From Streptomyces sp. CB02366 (lineage in GTDB: Bacteria > Actinomycetota > Actinomycetes > Streptomycetales > Streptomycetaceae): a stretch of DNA of 64,000 nucleotides. The position numbers were made by a program, and so were the translations under genes. The notes beneath the pieces were generated by a model. That model made no database searches, was not told where the DNA came from, and was given only the letters and a program-made list of their open reading frames with translations. Shown here piece after piece: positions 9,264 to 17,804 of this stretch; position 1 is the first letter of the stretch; each line of letters begins with the position of its first letter. The stretch spans positions 255,970-319,969 of the forward strand of contig NZ_LIVT01000004.1 in the NCBI RefSeq assembly GCF_001905905.1, written 5' to 3'.

Positions 9264-10067
9264 TCAGCCGCGCCGCTCCTGCTTCTGCTTGTCCTCGACG
9301 CACAGGGTGGCCCGGGGGAACGCCTGCATCCGCGCCTTGCCGATCGGGTTGCCGCAGATCTCGCAGAGCCCGTACGTCCCGGCCTCCAGCCGGGCCAGGG
9401 CCCGCTCGGTCTGCTCCAGCATCTCCTGGGCGTTGGCGGCCAGCGACAGCTCGTGCTCACGGGTGATGTTCTTGGTGCCGGTGTCGGCCTCGTCGTGGCC
9501 CGCGCCGTCGCCGGAGTCCCGCATCAGCCCCGCGAGGGCCGCGCCCGACGCCTCCAGCTCGCTGCGGAGCCGCAGGATCTCGCTGGTCAGGAGGGTGCGC
9601 GCCTCGGTGACCTCGTCCGGAGTCCAGGGGTCCTCGCCCGGCCGGACGGCCAGTTCGTCGGGGGCGGCGGCGCGGGCCGGCGGCACGGGGGCCGTGGCCT
9701 GTGCGCCTGCTCCGGGACGACTCGCGCTCTTCTTGGCTACCACCGTGGGGGCTCCCGTCTGCTCGGCGGCCGGGGCCGCCTCCGTGGCCGCCGGTGCGGC
9801 CTTGTCCGACGCCTTCTCGGCGGCGGTCTGCTCGGCTGCCGGTTCCGTACCGGCCGCCGTCCTCCTCGCCGCGGTCTTCTTCGCGGCCGTCCTCTTGGCC
9901 TTCCCCGCCGTCTTCTTGGCGGCGGCTTTCTTCGCACTCTCTCCGGCCGTCTTCCTCGCGGCCTTTTTCGTCGCCTTACCCGCCGTCTTCTTCGCGGACC
10001 CGGCCGGCGGCTCGGGGGCGCCGTCGTGCTCGGCCGCGGTCTCGTCCGCCGTCTTCTTCGCCACCAT
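9264..10067 (-). CDS. TraR/DksA-like zinc-finger protein with histone-H1-like tail
   Basis: A 267-residue protein in two parts. Residues 24-73 are lysine/alanine-rich repeats of the AKKTA type, as in histone-H1 or HU tails, followed by an Ala/Pro-rich linker to about 145. Residues 150-267 form a coiled-coil plus zinc-finger domain of the TraR/DksA type. DksA proteins enter the RNA polymerase secondary channel and act with ppGpp. The finger is unusual: C235, C238 and C256 are present, but the fourth ligand position (259) is Asp. ATG 10067 follows an AAGGGG site. RNA polymerase binding is inferred from the family. Confidence 0.85.
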   Translation of the reverse strand: MVAKKTADETAAEHDGAPEPPAGSAKKTAGKATKKAARKTAGESAKKAAAKKTAGKAKRTAAKKTAARRTAAGTEPAAEQTAAEKASDKAAPAATEAAPAAEQTGAPTVVAKKSASRPGAGAQATAPVPPARAAAPDELAVRPGEDPWTPDEVTEARTLLTSEILRLRSELEASGAALAGLMRDSGDGAGHDEADTGTKNITREHELSLAANAQEMLEQTERALARLEAGTYGLCEICGNPIGKARMQAFPRATLCVEDKQKQERRG

Positions 10068-10116
10068 GGCCGCGGCCCCTTCACATATTGTGATCTTGCT
10101 CGCGAATCGTGCTGGG

Positions 10117-10145
10117 ACGATAAATCGACTCCAGCCCCGCGGCAA
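10117..10145 (-). promoter_or_regulatory. Candidate vegetative promoter of the TraR/DksA-like gene
   Basis: Read on the minus strand, TTGCCG (10140-10145) and TATCGT (10117-10122) are 17 bases apart. This fits the Streptomyces principal sigma consensus and would give a leader of about 43 bases. Confidence 0.5.
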
Positions 10146-10344
10146 CGGGGCACGCCGCCCGCTCCCCCCTCCCCCGCGTCCGGTCGTGGCGCACCTCCCA
10201 CCGTTGTGCCCAGCTCACCGCCGGGTAATCCGCTCCGCGCGCCCCGTCGGCGGACCCGGGCGCCCCGTCCCGCCACACGGGTCACGCCCGCGCGCCCCGG
10301 CAATCCGGTCGGCCCGCGCCCGTACGGCCCCGTACACTGGCCCC

Positions 10345-10625
10345 AGCGAGAGGCAGGGACGGGACGAGTAGCGCCGTACGCAGCCAGGAGCGACCCGGGG
10401 ACGGTGGGAGCCCGGGGGCGAGCGCGTCGCGAAGATCACCCCGGAGCCGCCGGAAGAACACCCCGGACCGTGGGTTCCACGGCGCGGGGCCACTAGACCC
10501 GGCATCGCACCCCAATGAGGGGGTCGCGGGCGCACGCCCGGGGCCAAGGAGGGTGGTACCGCGGGAGCCGACGCGCTCTCGTCCCTCCGACGGAAGTGGA
10601 AGACGTCCGCCGGAGGAAGCCGCAC
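10345..10625 (+). promoter_or_regulatory. T-box riboswitch of ileS (isoleucine tRNA sensing)
   Basis: The conserved T-box core AGGGTGGTACCGCG spans 10550-10563. Its bulge UGGU is complementary to the ACCA end of uncharged tRNA-Ile. A GACGAGTAG element begins near 10356, and an ATC isoleucine specifier at 10435-10437 sits in the typical GAAG-ATC-A loop context. The 3' part (TCGTCCCTCCG, then GCCGGAGGAAGC) can pair so as to hide or expose the GGAGGA ribosome-binding site at 10612-10617. This is the arrangement of actinobacterial ileS T-boxes that act on translation initiation rather than on transcription termination. Confidence 0.9.
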
Positions 10626-13600
10626 ATGACATCGCCGCAGTACCGCCAGGTGCCCGCCCAGGTCGACCTGCCCGCGCTGGAGCACGCCGTGCTCGACTTC
10701 TGGCGCGAGAGCAAGGTCTTCGCCAAGAGCCTGGAGCAGTCCGAGGGCCGCCCCGAGTGGGTCTTCTACGAGGGCCCGCCCACCGCCAACGGCATGCCGG
10801 GCGCCCACCACATCGAGGCCCGCGTCTTCAAGGACGTCTTCCCCCGCTTCCGCACCATGCAGGGCTACCACGTGGGCCGCAAGGCCGGCTGGGACTGCCA
10901 CGGGCTGCCGGTCGAGCTGGCGGTCGAGAAGGAACTGGGCTTCAACGGCAAGAAGGACATCGAGGCGTACGGCATCGCCGAGTTCAACGCCAGGTGCCGC
11001 GAGTCGGTGACCAGGCACACCGACGCCTTCGCCGAGCTGACGACCCGCATGGGCTACTGGGTCGACCTGGACGACGCCTACCGCACGATGGACCCGGAGT
11101 ACGTGGACTCCGTGTGGTGGTCGCTGAAGGAGATCTTCAAGAAGGACCTGCTGGTCCAGGACCACCGGGTCGCCCCCTGGTGCCCCCGCTGCGGCACGGG
11201 CCTGTCCGACCACGAGCTGGCCCAGGGGTACGAGACGGTCGTCGACCCCTCGGTGTTCGTCCGCTTCCCCCTGACGTCGGGCCCGCTGGCCGGCGAGGCG
11301 TCGCTGCTGGTCTGGACGACCACCCCCTGGACCCTGGTCTCCAACACCGCGGTCGCCGCGCACCCCGAGGTCCGCTACGTCGTCGCGACGGACGGCCGGG
11401 AGAAGCTGGTCGTCGCCGAACCGCTGCTGGAGAAGGCGCTGGGCGAGGGCTGGGAGCCCACCGGCCGGACGTTCACCGGCGCGGAGATGGAACGCTGGAG
11501 CTACGAGCGCCCGTTCGCCCTCGTCGACTTCCCGGCCGAGGCCCACTACGTGGTCAACGCCGAGTACGTCACGACCGAGGACGGTACGGGTCTGGTCCAC
11601 CAGTCCCCCGCGTTCGGCGCCGACGACCTCGTGGTCTGCCGCTCCTACGGCCTCCCCGTGGTCAACCCGGTCCGCCCCGACGGCACCTTCGAGGAGGACC
11701 TGCCGCTGGTCGGCGGCGTCTTCTTCAAGAAGGCCGACGAGACCCTCGCCGCGGACCTGGACGCGCGCGGCAAGCTCTTCCGCCACGTCCCGTACGAGCA
11801 CAGCTACCCGCACTGCTGGCGCTGCCACACGGCGCTGCTCTACTACGCGCAGCCGTCCTGGTACATCCGCACGACGGCCGTCAAGGACCGGCTCCTCCAG
11901 GAGAACGAGAAGACCAACTGGTTCCCGGACTCGGTCAAGAACGGCCGTTTCGGCGACTGGCTGAACAACAACGTCGACTGGGCGCTCTCCCGCAACCGCT
12001 ACTGGGGCACGCCGCTGCCGATCTGGCGCTGCGAGGACGGCCACCTGACGTGCGTGGGCTCGCGCGCGGAGCTGACGGAACTGACGGGCCGGGACCAGTC
12101 CTCCCTCGACCCCCACCGCCCGTTCATCGACGAGGTCACCTTCACCTGCACGCACGAGAACTGCCAGCTGGAGGCGTACCGCGTCCCGGAGGTCATCGAC
12201 GCCTGGTACGACTCGGGTTCGATGCCGTTCGCGCAGTGGGGCTACCCGTACAAGAACAAGGAAGTCTTCGAGAGCCGCTACCCGGCGCAGTTCATCTCGG
12301 AGGCCATCGACCAGACCCGCGGCTGGTTCTACACGCTGATGGCGGTCGGCACCCTGGTCTTCGACAAGTCGTCGTACGAGAACGTGGTCTGCCTGGGCCA
12401 CATCCTCGCCGAGGACGGCCGCAAGATGTCCAAGCACCTGGGCAACATCCTCCAGCCGATCCCGCTGATGGACCAGCACGGGGCGGACGCGGTGCGGTGG
12501 TTCATGGCGGCGGGCGGCTCCCCGTGGGCGGCGCGCCGGGTGGGCCACGGCACGATCCAGGAGGTCGTCCGCAAGACGCTCCTGACGTACTGGAACACGG
12601 TCGCCTTCCAGGCCCTGTACGCGCGCACCTCCGGCTGGGCGCCTTCCGGGGCGGACCCGGCCCCGGCGGACCGCCCGGTCCTGGACCGCTGGCTGCTGAG
12701 CGAACTCAACGCGCTGGTGGACCAGATGACGGTGGCTCTGGAGAGCTACGACACCCAGCGCGCCGGCAAGCTGCTCTCGGCGTTCGTGGACGACCTCTCC
12801 AACTGGTACGTACGCCGCTCGCGCCGCCGCTTCTGGCAGGGCGACAAGGCGGCCCTGCGCACCCTGCACGAGGTGGTCGAGACGGTCACGCGGCTGATGG
12901 CGCCGCTGGTTCCGTTCATCACCGAGCGGGTCTGGCAGGATCTGGTCGTCCCGGTCACGCCGGGCGCCCCGGAGTCGGTCCACCTCTCGTCGTGGCCCAC
13001 GGCGGACGCCTCGGCCCTCGACCCGGTGCTCTCCTCCCGGATGGCGCTGGTGCGCCGCCTGGTGGAGCTGGGCCGGGCCACCCGCGCCGAGTCGGGCGTG
13101 AAGACCCGTCAGCCGCTCTCCCGCGCCCTGGTGGCGGCGAGCGGTTTCGAAGCGCTCTCCCCGGAGCTGCGCGCCCAGATCACGGAGGAGCTGAACGTCA
13201 CGTCCCTGGCCTCGCTCTCCGAGGTCGGCGGCTCGCTGGTCGACACGACCGCCAAGGCCAACTTCCGCGCCCTGGGCAAGCGGTTCGGCAAGGGCGTCCA
13301 GGCGGTGGCCAAGGCCGTGGCGGACGCGGACGCGGCGGCGCTCTCCCTCGCCCTGCGCGAGGGTACGGCCTCGGTGGAGGTGGAGGGCGAACTGATCACC
13401 CTCGCCCCCGACGAGGTCATCATCACGGAGACCCCGCGCGAGGGCTGGTCGGTCGCGTCGGACTCGGGCGCGACGGTCGCACTGGACCTGGAGATCACCC
13501 CGGAGCTGCGCCGCGCGGGCCTCGCCCGTGACGCGATCCGCCTGATCCAGGAGGCCCGCAAGAACAGCGGTCTGGACGTGGCGGACCGCATCGCCGTCCG

Positions 13601-13769
13601 CTGGACCTCGACCTCCCCCGCGACGGTCGAGGCCCTCACCGAACACGCTCCCCTCATCTCCGAGGAGGTGCTCGCCCCGGACTACGCGGAGGGCGAGGCG
13701 GACGAGACGTACGGCGAGACCTTCGAGGACGAGGGCCTGGCGCTCGCGTTCCGCCTGCGCAAGCGGTAG
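10626..13769 (+). CDS. ileS: Isoleucyl-tRNA synthetase (long, type-2 form)
   Basis: A 1047-residue class I synthetase that charges tRNA-Ile and edits valine. The HIGH-like motif is in NGMPGAHHIEAR (residues 55-66), GWDCHGLPVE follows, and the KMSKS loop appears as KMSKH near residue 600. The editing domain lies between them, and C-terminal anticodon-binding helices include NWYVRRSRRRFW. The length and KMSKH variant match the eukaryote-like type of actinobacteria; elsewhere that type is less sensitive to mupirocin (family knowledge, not tested here). ATG 10626 follows GGAGGA by eight bases; the longer frame from 10515 is inside the T-box. Confidence 0.97.
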   Translation: MTSPQYRQVPAQVDLPALEHAVLDFWRESKVFAKSLEQSEGRPEWVFYEGPPTANGMPGAHHIEARVFKDVFPRFRTMQGYHVGRKAGWDCHGLPVELAVEKELGFNGKKDIEAYGIAEFNARCRESVTRHTDAFAELTTRMGYWVDLDDAYRTMDPEYVDSVWWSLKEIFKKDLLVQDHRVAPWCPRCGTGLSDHELAQGYETVVDPSVFVRFPLTSGPLAGEASLLVWTTTPWTLVSNTAVAAHPEVRYVVATDGREKLVVAEPLLEKALGEGWEPTGRTFTGAEMERWSYERPFALVDFPAEAHYVVNAEYVTTEDGTGLVHQSPAFGADDLVVCRSYGLPVVNPVRPDGTFEEDLPLVGGVFFKKADETLAADLDARGKLFRHVPYEHSYPHCWRCHTALLYYAQPSWYIRTTAVKDRLLQENEKTNWFPDSVKNGRFGDWLNNNVDWALSRNRYWGTPLPIWRCEDGHLTCVGSRAELTELTGRDQSSLDPHRPFIDEVTFTCTHENCQLEAYRVPEVIDAWYDSGSMPFAQWGYPYKNKEVFESRYPAQFISEAIDQTRGWFYTLMAVGTLVFDKSSYENVVCLGHILAEDGRKMSKHLGNILQPIPLMDQHGADAVRWFMAAGGSPWAARRVGHGTIQEVVRKTLLTYWNTVAFQALYARTSGWAPSGADPAPADRPVLDRWLLSELNALVDQMTVALESYDTQRAGKLLSAFVDDLSNWYVRRSRRRFWQGDKAALRTLHEVVETVTRLMAPLVPFITERVWQDLVVPVTPGAPESVHLSSWPTADASALDPVLSSRMALVRRLVELGRATRAESGVKTRQPLSRALVAASGFEALSPELRAQITEELNVTSLASLSEVGGSLVDTTAKANFRALGKRFGKGVQAVAKAVADADAAALSLALREGTASVEVEGELITLAPDEVIITETPREGWSVASDSGATVALDLEITPELRRAGLARDAIRLIQEARKNSGLDVADRIAVRWTSTSPATVEALTEHAPLISEEVLAPDYAEGEADETYGETFEDEGLALAFRLRKR

Positions 13770-13787
13770 GACCGGCCCGCACGACCG

Positions 13788-13823
13788 GAGGGGCCCGCCG
13801 GAATCCGTTCCGGCGGGCCCCTT
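13788..13823 (+). terminator. Terminator after ileS
   Basis: A perfect 14-bp stem (GGGGCCCGCCGGAA / TTCCGGCGGGCCCC) with a TCCG loop starts 20 bases after the ileS stop codon. Confidence 0.85.
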
Positions 13824-13914
13824 CGCGTACCCGCTTCGAAGGACCCGCCCCGCGCCCGCGCTTCGCTCGCCGGCCCGCTCCCCCGCCCCCGCCGGCCGGC
13901 CTCCGCCCACGGCG

Positions 13915-13953
13915 AAGGGCCGGGCCCCGGGGAAACCCCGGGGCCCGGCCCTT
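13915..13953 (-). terminator. Terminator after divIVA
   Basis: A perfect stem of 18-19 bp around an AAA loop (AAGGGCCGGGCCCCGGGG and its complement) lies 41 bases past the divIVA stop. It ends the dcw transcription unit and insulates it from convergent ileS. Confidence 0.85.
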
Positions 13954-13993
13954 CGGACTGCCGACGGCTACGCGCTCAGCGAGCGCGTCCCGC

Positions 13994-15145
13994 TCAGTTG
14001 TCGTCCTCGTCGATCAGGAAGCCGCGCATCGGCGACGGCGCCTGCTGCATCGGCTGCGGCGCCTGCGGTCGCACCGGCGCCATCGGCTGCGTCATCGCGG
14101 GCGACATCTGCTGCTGCCCACCGTAGGACGGCGCACCGCCCATGGACGGACCGCCGCCCATCTGCTGGCCGCTGTGGCCACCGTGGCCGGAGCTGCCCAT
14201 GGAGTGGCCCATCGCACCCGCACCGGCCGGGGCCAGCGAGGGGGACGGCGGCAGCGAAGCGGTCGCCGGGGTCCGCGGCGGCGCGAGCGAGTCGTCCGCC
14301 TGGGTCTCCAGCTGACGCAGCTGGCTCTCCAGGTAGGACTTCAGCCGCGTGCGGTACTCGCGCTCGAAGCCGCGCAGGTCCTCGACCTTGCGCTCCAGCG
14401 TCGCGCGGGCGGACTCCAGCGAGCCCATCGCCACGCGGTGCTTCTCCTGCGCGTCCCGCTCCAGGGCGTCGGCCTTGGCACGGGCGTCCCGCTCCAGGCC
14501 CTCGGCGCGGCTGCGCGCCTCGCCGACGATCTTGTTGGCCTCGGAACGGGCCTCCGCGATCGCCTGGTCGGCGGTCTGCTGCGCGAGCGAGAGGACACGG
14601 GCGGCGCTGTCGCCGCCGGGGCCCTGCCCCTGCTGCTGCATCTGCGGCGGCTGCATCTGCTGCTGCATCTGCTGCTGGGGGTGCTGACCCATGGGGCCGC
14701 CCATCGGGCCTCCCATGGGACCGCCCTGCATCGGGCCGGGGCCGTGCGGGCCCTGCGGACCGGGGCCGTGGCCGCCCTGGGGGCCGTGGCCGCTGGGACC
14801 TGCGGGCAGCTGCGGCGCGCCACCGGGCAGCTGGGGCGGACCCATCTGCGGCTGCTGCTGCTGCGGCGGTCCCGATATGGCGGCGGGCACCGGGGCCCCC
14901 GGCCGGTCCTGCGGCTCCGGAGCCTTGCGCATACCCTGCTGCTGCTGTTGCTGCTGCTGGTTCTGCGCGGCGGCACGCGTCGCGGCGGCCAGCTTGGCGC
15001 GCAGGTCCTCGTTCTCACGGAGCAGACGGGTCAGCTCCGATTCGACCTCGTCGAGAAAGGCATCGACCTCGTCCTCGTCATAGCCTTCTCGGAGGCGGAC
15101 GGTCGTGAACTGCTTGTTCCGCACGTCCTCGGGGGTCAACGGCAT
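13994..15145 (-). CDS. divIVA: Polar growth and division protein DivIVA
   Basis: A 383-residue coiled-coil protein that marks hyphal tips and directs polar wall growth in Streptomyces. The N-terminal lipid-binding segment (MPLTPEDVRNKQFTTVRLRE, residues 1-20) is conserved, followed by a first coiled coil (about 25-60). Then comes a long Gln/Pro/Gly/Met-rich linker with repeated MGGP and QQQ units (about 68-180), a second long coiled coil (185-290) and a low-complexity tail ending FLIDEDDN. ATG 15145 is preceded by GGTGAAG; the frame extends further but the conserved N terminus fixes the start. It is last in the dcw cluster, as is typical. Confidence 0.96.
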   Translation of the reverse strand: MPLTPEDVRNKQFTTVRLREGYDEDEVDAFLDEVESELTRLLRENEDLRAKLAAATRAAAQNQQQQQQQQGMRKAPEPQDRPGAPVPAAISGPPQQQQPQMGPPQLPGGAPQLPAGPSGHGPQGGHGPGPQGPHGPGPMQGGPMGGPMGGPMGQHPQQQMQQQMQPPQMQQQGQGPGGDSAARVLSLAQQTADQAIAEARSEANKIVGEARSRAEGLERDARAKADALERDAQEKHRVAMGSLESARATLERKVEDLRGFEREYRTRLKSYLESQLRQLETQADDSLAPPRTPATASLPPSPSLAPAGAGAMGHSMGSSGHGGHSGQQMGGGPSMGGAPSYGGQQQMSPAMTQPMAPVRPQAPQPMQQAPSPMRGFLIDEDDN

Positions 15146-15194
15146 CTCTTCTTCACCTCTACGTAGTCGTCGGCAGTCGGCAAGACCGTATCGC

Positions 15195-15479
15195 TCACAA
15201 CCTGACCACAACGCTGATCAGGATGTAGACGATGATCATCAGAACGAAGAAGGACAGGTCGAGTGCCACGCCCCCGAGACGCAGCGGCGGGATGAACCGC
15301 CGCAGAAGCTTGAGCGGTGGATCGGTGACAGTGTAGGTGGCCTCAAGAACGACCACCATCGCCTTGCCGGGCTGCCATGAACGTGCGAACTGGAAGACGT
15401 AGTCCATCACCAGCCGGAAGATCAGCACGATGAGGAAACACATCAGCGCGATATAGACCACATCCAGTGCGACGCCCAT
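15195..15479 (-). CDS. ylmG: YggT-family membrane protein YlmG
   Basis: A 94-residue protein with two membrane segments (about 5-27 and 68-92) separated by a YggT loop carrying DPPLKLLRRFIPPLRLGG, the conserved P-L-x-x-R-R-x-I-P-P signature. The YggT family is linked to cell division and turgor but its molecular role is not settled. It lies between sepF and divIVA, the standard Gram-positive order. Confidence 0.93.
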   Translation of the reverse strand: MGVALDVVYIALMCFLIVLIFRLVMDYVFQFARSWQPGKAMVVVLEATYTVTDPPLKLLRRFIPPLRLGGVALDLSFFVLMIIVYILISVVVRL

Positions 15480-15570
15480 GTCTCGCGCTTCCCTCTCCCC
15501 TGGCTCTCGTCAGCTCCGGCCTCGCGGCCGGCACCGGCCTCTCGGCCGGGTCGTTCCCGGTGTCGTGTTC

Positions 15571-16212
15571 TCAGCTCTGGTTGAAGAATCCGCCCTCTGC
15601 GATGCGGGCCTTGTCCTCCGCCGTGACATCGACGTTAGCAGGCGACAACAGGAACACCTTCTGCGTCACGCGCTCAATGCTGCCATGGAGACCGAAGACG
15701 AGTCCCGCGGCAAAGTCGACAAGTCGCTTCGCGTCCGTGTCGTCCATCTCCGTGAGATTCATGATCACCGGAGTGCCCTCACGGAAGTGTTCCCCGATGG
15801 TACGGGCCTCGTTGTAGGTCCTGGGATGCAGCGTGGTGATGCGGTACGGCTCCCGCTCGGACACGACCTTGGGCATGATCACCGGTGCGTTCTTCTCCAT
15901 GTTCGGACGTTCGGGTGTGATGGATGCCACGGGTGCGATCCGGGCGGGTCGCACGCTTTCCGCGGGGAGCTGAACCGGCTCGCGCTGGGCGGGCGGTTGT
16001 ACTACTCGTACCGGTTCGTCCCTTTCGCGCTCACGCTCGCGTTCGCGCTCCCTGTCCCGCTCCACCTGGTGCGGGGGCTGGTGCCGACGCCGGTCGCGCT
16101 CGGGCTCCGGCTCGGGTTCGAATTCGTCGTCGGGGTCGAACCCCGGGCCGTCGTACCCATCGTCCTCCACGAGGCCGAGGTAGACCGCCATCTTGCGCAT
16201 CGCGCCGGCCAT
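15571..16212 (-). CDS. sepF: Cell division protein SepF
   Basis: A 213-residue protein that anchors FtsZ to the membrane in organisms lacking FtsA. The short N-terminal amphipathic helix (MAGAMRKMAVYLGLVEDD) is the membrane anchor. Residues about 20-70 are a highly charged linker, including an almost pure Arg-Glu alternation, and 120-210 form the SepF domain (ITTLHPRTYNEA, VIMNLTEMDDTDAKRLVDF). No ftsA is present, so SepF is the expected Z-ring tether. The gene is followed by ylmG (91 bp away). Confidence 0.96.
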   Translation of the reverse strand: MAGAMRKMAVYLGLVEDDGYDGPGFDPDDEFEPEPEPERDRRRHQPPHQVERDRERERERERERDEPVRVVQPPAQREPVQLPAESVRPARIAPVASITPERPNMEKNAPVIMPKVVSEREPYRITTLHPRTYNEARTIGEHFREGTPVIMNLTEMDDTDAKRLVDFAAGLVFGLHGSIERVTQKVFLLSPANVDVTAEDKARIAEGGFFNQS

Positions 16213-16337
16213 GCTCCGAGTCCTCCGCTCTGTGGTGGATCGGCATTCGTCACCAAGTGCCCGCCATCCACGGTGGCCTGCCCGCCATAAGCGGGAATGA
16301 CCATATTTTCTGCTGTGGTCCGACCTGCTTTGCGACG

Positions 16338-17057
16338 TTACCCGAGGCGGGGTCGGACTCCGAGTACCGCCGTACCGACGCGTACATGTGTCGCCCCGGC
16401 CGCCACCGCGTCCTCCAAGTCCCCGCTCATACCCGCGGAGACCATGTTCGCAGCCGGACGACCGGCGCGCAGGCGGGACGAGATTTCCATCAGCCGCTCG
16501 AAGGCGGCCCGTTGCCGTCCGGCGTACTCACCGGTCAGCGGCGCCACGGTCATCAGACCGCCGAGCCGCAGCCCGGGCGCCCCGTCGATCGCGGCCGCCA
16601 ACTCCTCGACCCCGTCCGGAGCGACGCCGCCGCGCTCACCGCGCTCGCCGCTCTCCGCGTCCAGGGCGACCTGGACCAGGCAGCCGAGTTCACGCTCGCC
16701 GCGCACCGCCGCGGCGGAGAGGGCGGTGACCAGCTTGAGGCGGTCCACCGACTGCACGATATCGGCATAACCGGCCACAGAACGAACCTTGTTCGTCTGG
16801 AGCTGTCCGACAAAGTGCCATGTCAGCGAAAGATCCGCACAAGCGGTGGCTTTGGGGGCGGCGTCCTGGTCACGATTCTCCGCGACATGGCGCACACCGA
16901 GTTCGTGCAGGATCCGCACATCGCTCGCCGGGTAGGTCTTGGTGACCACGACGAGGGTCACGTCCTCGCGCCTGCGGCCGGCCGCGGCACAGGAGGAGGC
17001 GATCCTCTCCTCCACCCGTGCCAGGTTCGCGGCGAGTTGAGCCTTTCGGTCCGTCAT
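16338..17057 (-). CDS. ylmE: PLP-binding protein YlmE (YggS/PROSC family)
   Basis: A 239-residue pyridoxal-phosphate-binding protein of the YggS family, which controls free PLP and amino-acid balance and has no known strong catalytic activity. The PLP lysine is in LVVVTKTYPA (about residue 40). WHFVGQLQTNK, LGGLMTVAP and the phosphate-binding SAGMSGDLEDAV segment are conserved. In many relatives the first block reads HFIGxLQxNK with a preceding ENR/ENY; here AENRDQDA matches. It is six bases after ylmD. Confidence 0.94.
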   Translation of the reverse strand: MTDRKAQLAANLARVEERIASSCAAAGRRREDVTLVVVTKTYPASDVRILHELGVRHVAENRDQDAAPKATACADLSLTWHFVGQLQTNKVRSVAGYADIVQSVDRLKLVTALSAAAVRGERELGCLVQVALDAESGERGERGGVAPDGVEELAAAIDGAPGLRLGGLMTVAPLTGEYAGRQRAAFERLMEISSRLRAGRPAANMVSAGMSGDLEDAVAAGATHVRVGTAVLGVRPRLG

Positions 17058-17063
17058 GCCCTA

Positions 17064-17804
17064 TCAGTCCAACCAGACATATCCGGCGAGCCGCCCGGTG
17101 GTGCGGTCGCGTCGGTACGAGAAGTGGTCGCCCGATTCGAGGGTGCAGTACGGCGAGGCGTGCCGGTCCGTCACCCCGAGGGCGGCGAGCTGGGCGTGGA
17201 CCCCGCCGGTGACGTCGACGGCCGGGGTGCCCCAGCTCGTCTCGGACCAGGCGCCGGGAACCGCCTCGGCGACCTCGGCGCGCATCGCCTCCGGGACCTC
17301 GTAGCACCGGCCGCAGACGGCCGGGCCGGTGTGGGCGGTGATCCGGGAGGGCTGCGCGCCGAGCGCGACCATGGCCTCGACCGCCGCGGGCACGACCCCG
17401 GCGACCAGTCCCGGCCGCCCGGCGTGCGCCGCTCCGACGACGCCGGCGACCGGGTCGGCCAGCAGGAGGGGCGTGCAGTCGGCGGTGAGGACCGCGAGCG
17501 GCAGTCCGCGCCGGGCGGTCACCACCGCGTCCACGGCCGGAATCTCCGCGTCCGCGCCCCAGGGTCCGTCCACCACGGCGACGTCGCGGCCGTGCACCTG
17601 GTTCATCCAGACGACGAGCGCCGGGTCGATGCCGAGGCCGCGGGCGGCACGCTCCCGGTTCGCGCCGACGGCGGCGGGGTCGTCTCCGACCGCGCCGCCG
17701 AGGTTGAGCTCACCGTACGGAGCGGCGCTCACTCCGCCCCACCGGTCGGTGAAGGCGAAGTGGGCGCCGCCCGTGACGGCTACCGTCCGGTGCTGCCCTA
17801 TCAC
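17064..17804 (-). CDS. ylmD: Laccase-domain protein YlmD (PgeF-type)
   Basis: A 246-residue protein of the YfiH/PgeF family. Members hydrolyse or salvage peptidoglycan intermediates or act as purine nucleosidases with a Cys-His-His metal centre. Visible residues are the H of NQVHGRDV, the C of LTADCTPLLLAD and the H of GAAHAGRPGLVAG. Its start overlaps the ftsZ stop by four bases (ATGA), indicating translational coupling. The family role in Streptomyces is not defined, so the product name is by homology. Confidence 0.92.
   Translation of the reverse strand: MIGQHRTVAVTGGAHFAFTDRWGGVSAAPYGELNLGGAVGDDPAAVGANRERAARGLGIDPALVVWMNQVHGRDVAVVDGPWGADAEIPAVDAVVTARRGLPLAVLTADCTPLLLADPVAGVVGAAHAGRPGLVAGVVPAAVEAMVALGAQPSRITAHTGPAVCGRCYEVPEAMRAEVAEAVPGAWSETSWGTPAVDVTGGVHAQLAALGVTDRHASPYCTLESGDHFSYRRDRTTGRLAGYVWLD

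Noticed and set aside
10215..13910. A 1231-codon open frame on the strand opposite to ileS
   Set aside because: It mirrors the codon positions of ileS, is rich in Arg, Gly, Val and Ala without known motifs, and covers the T-box. Long antisense frames are expected at 72% GC.
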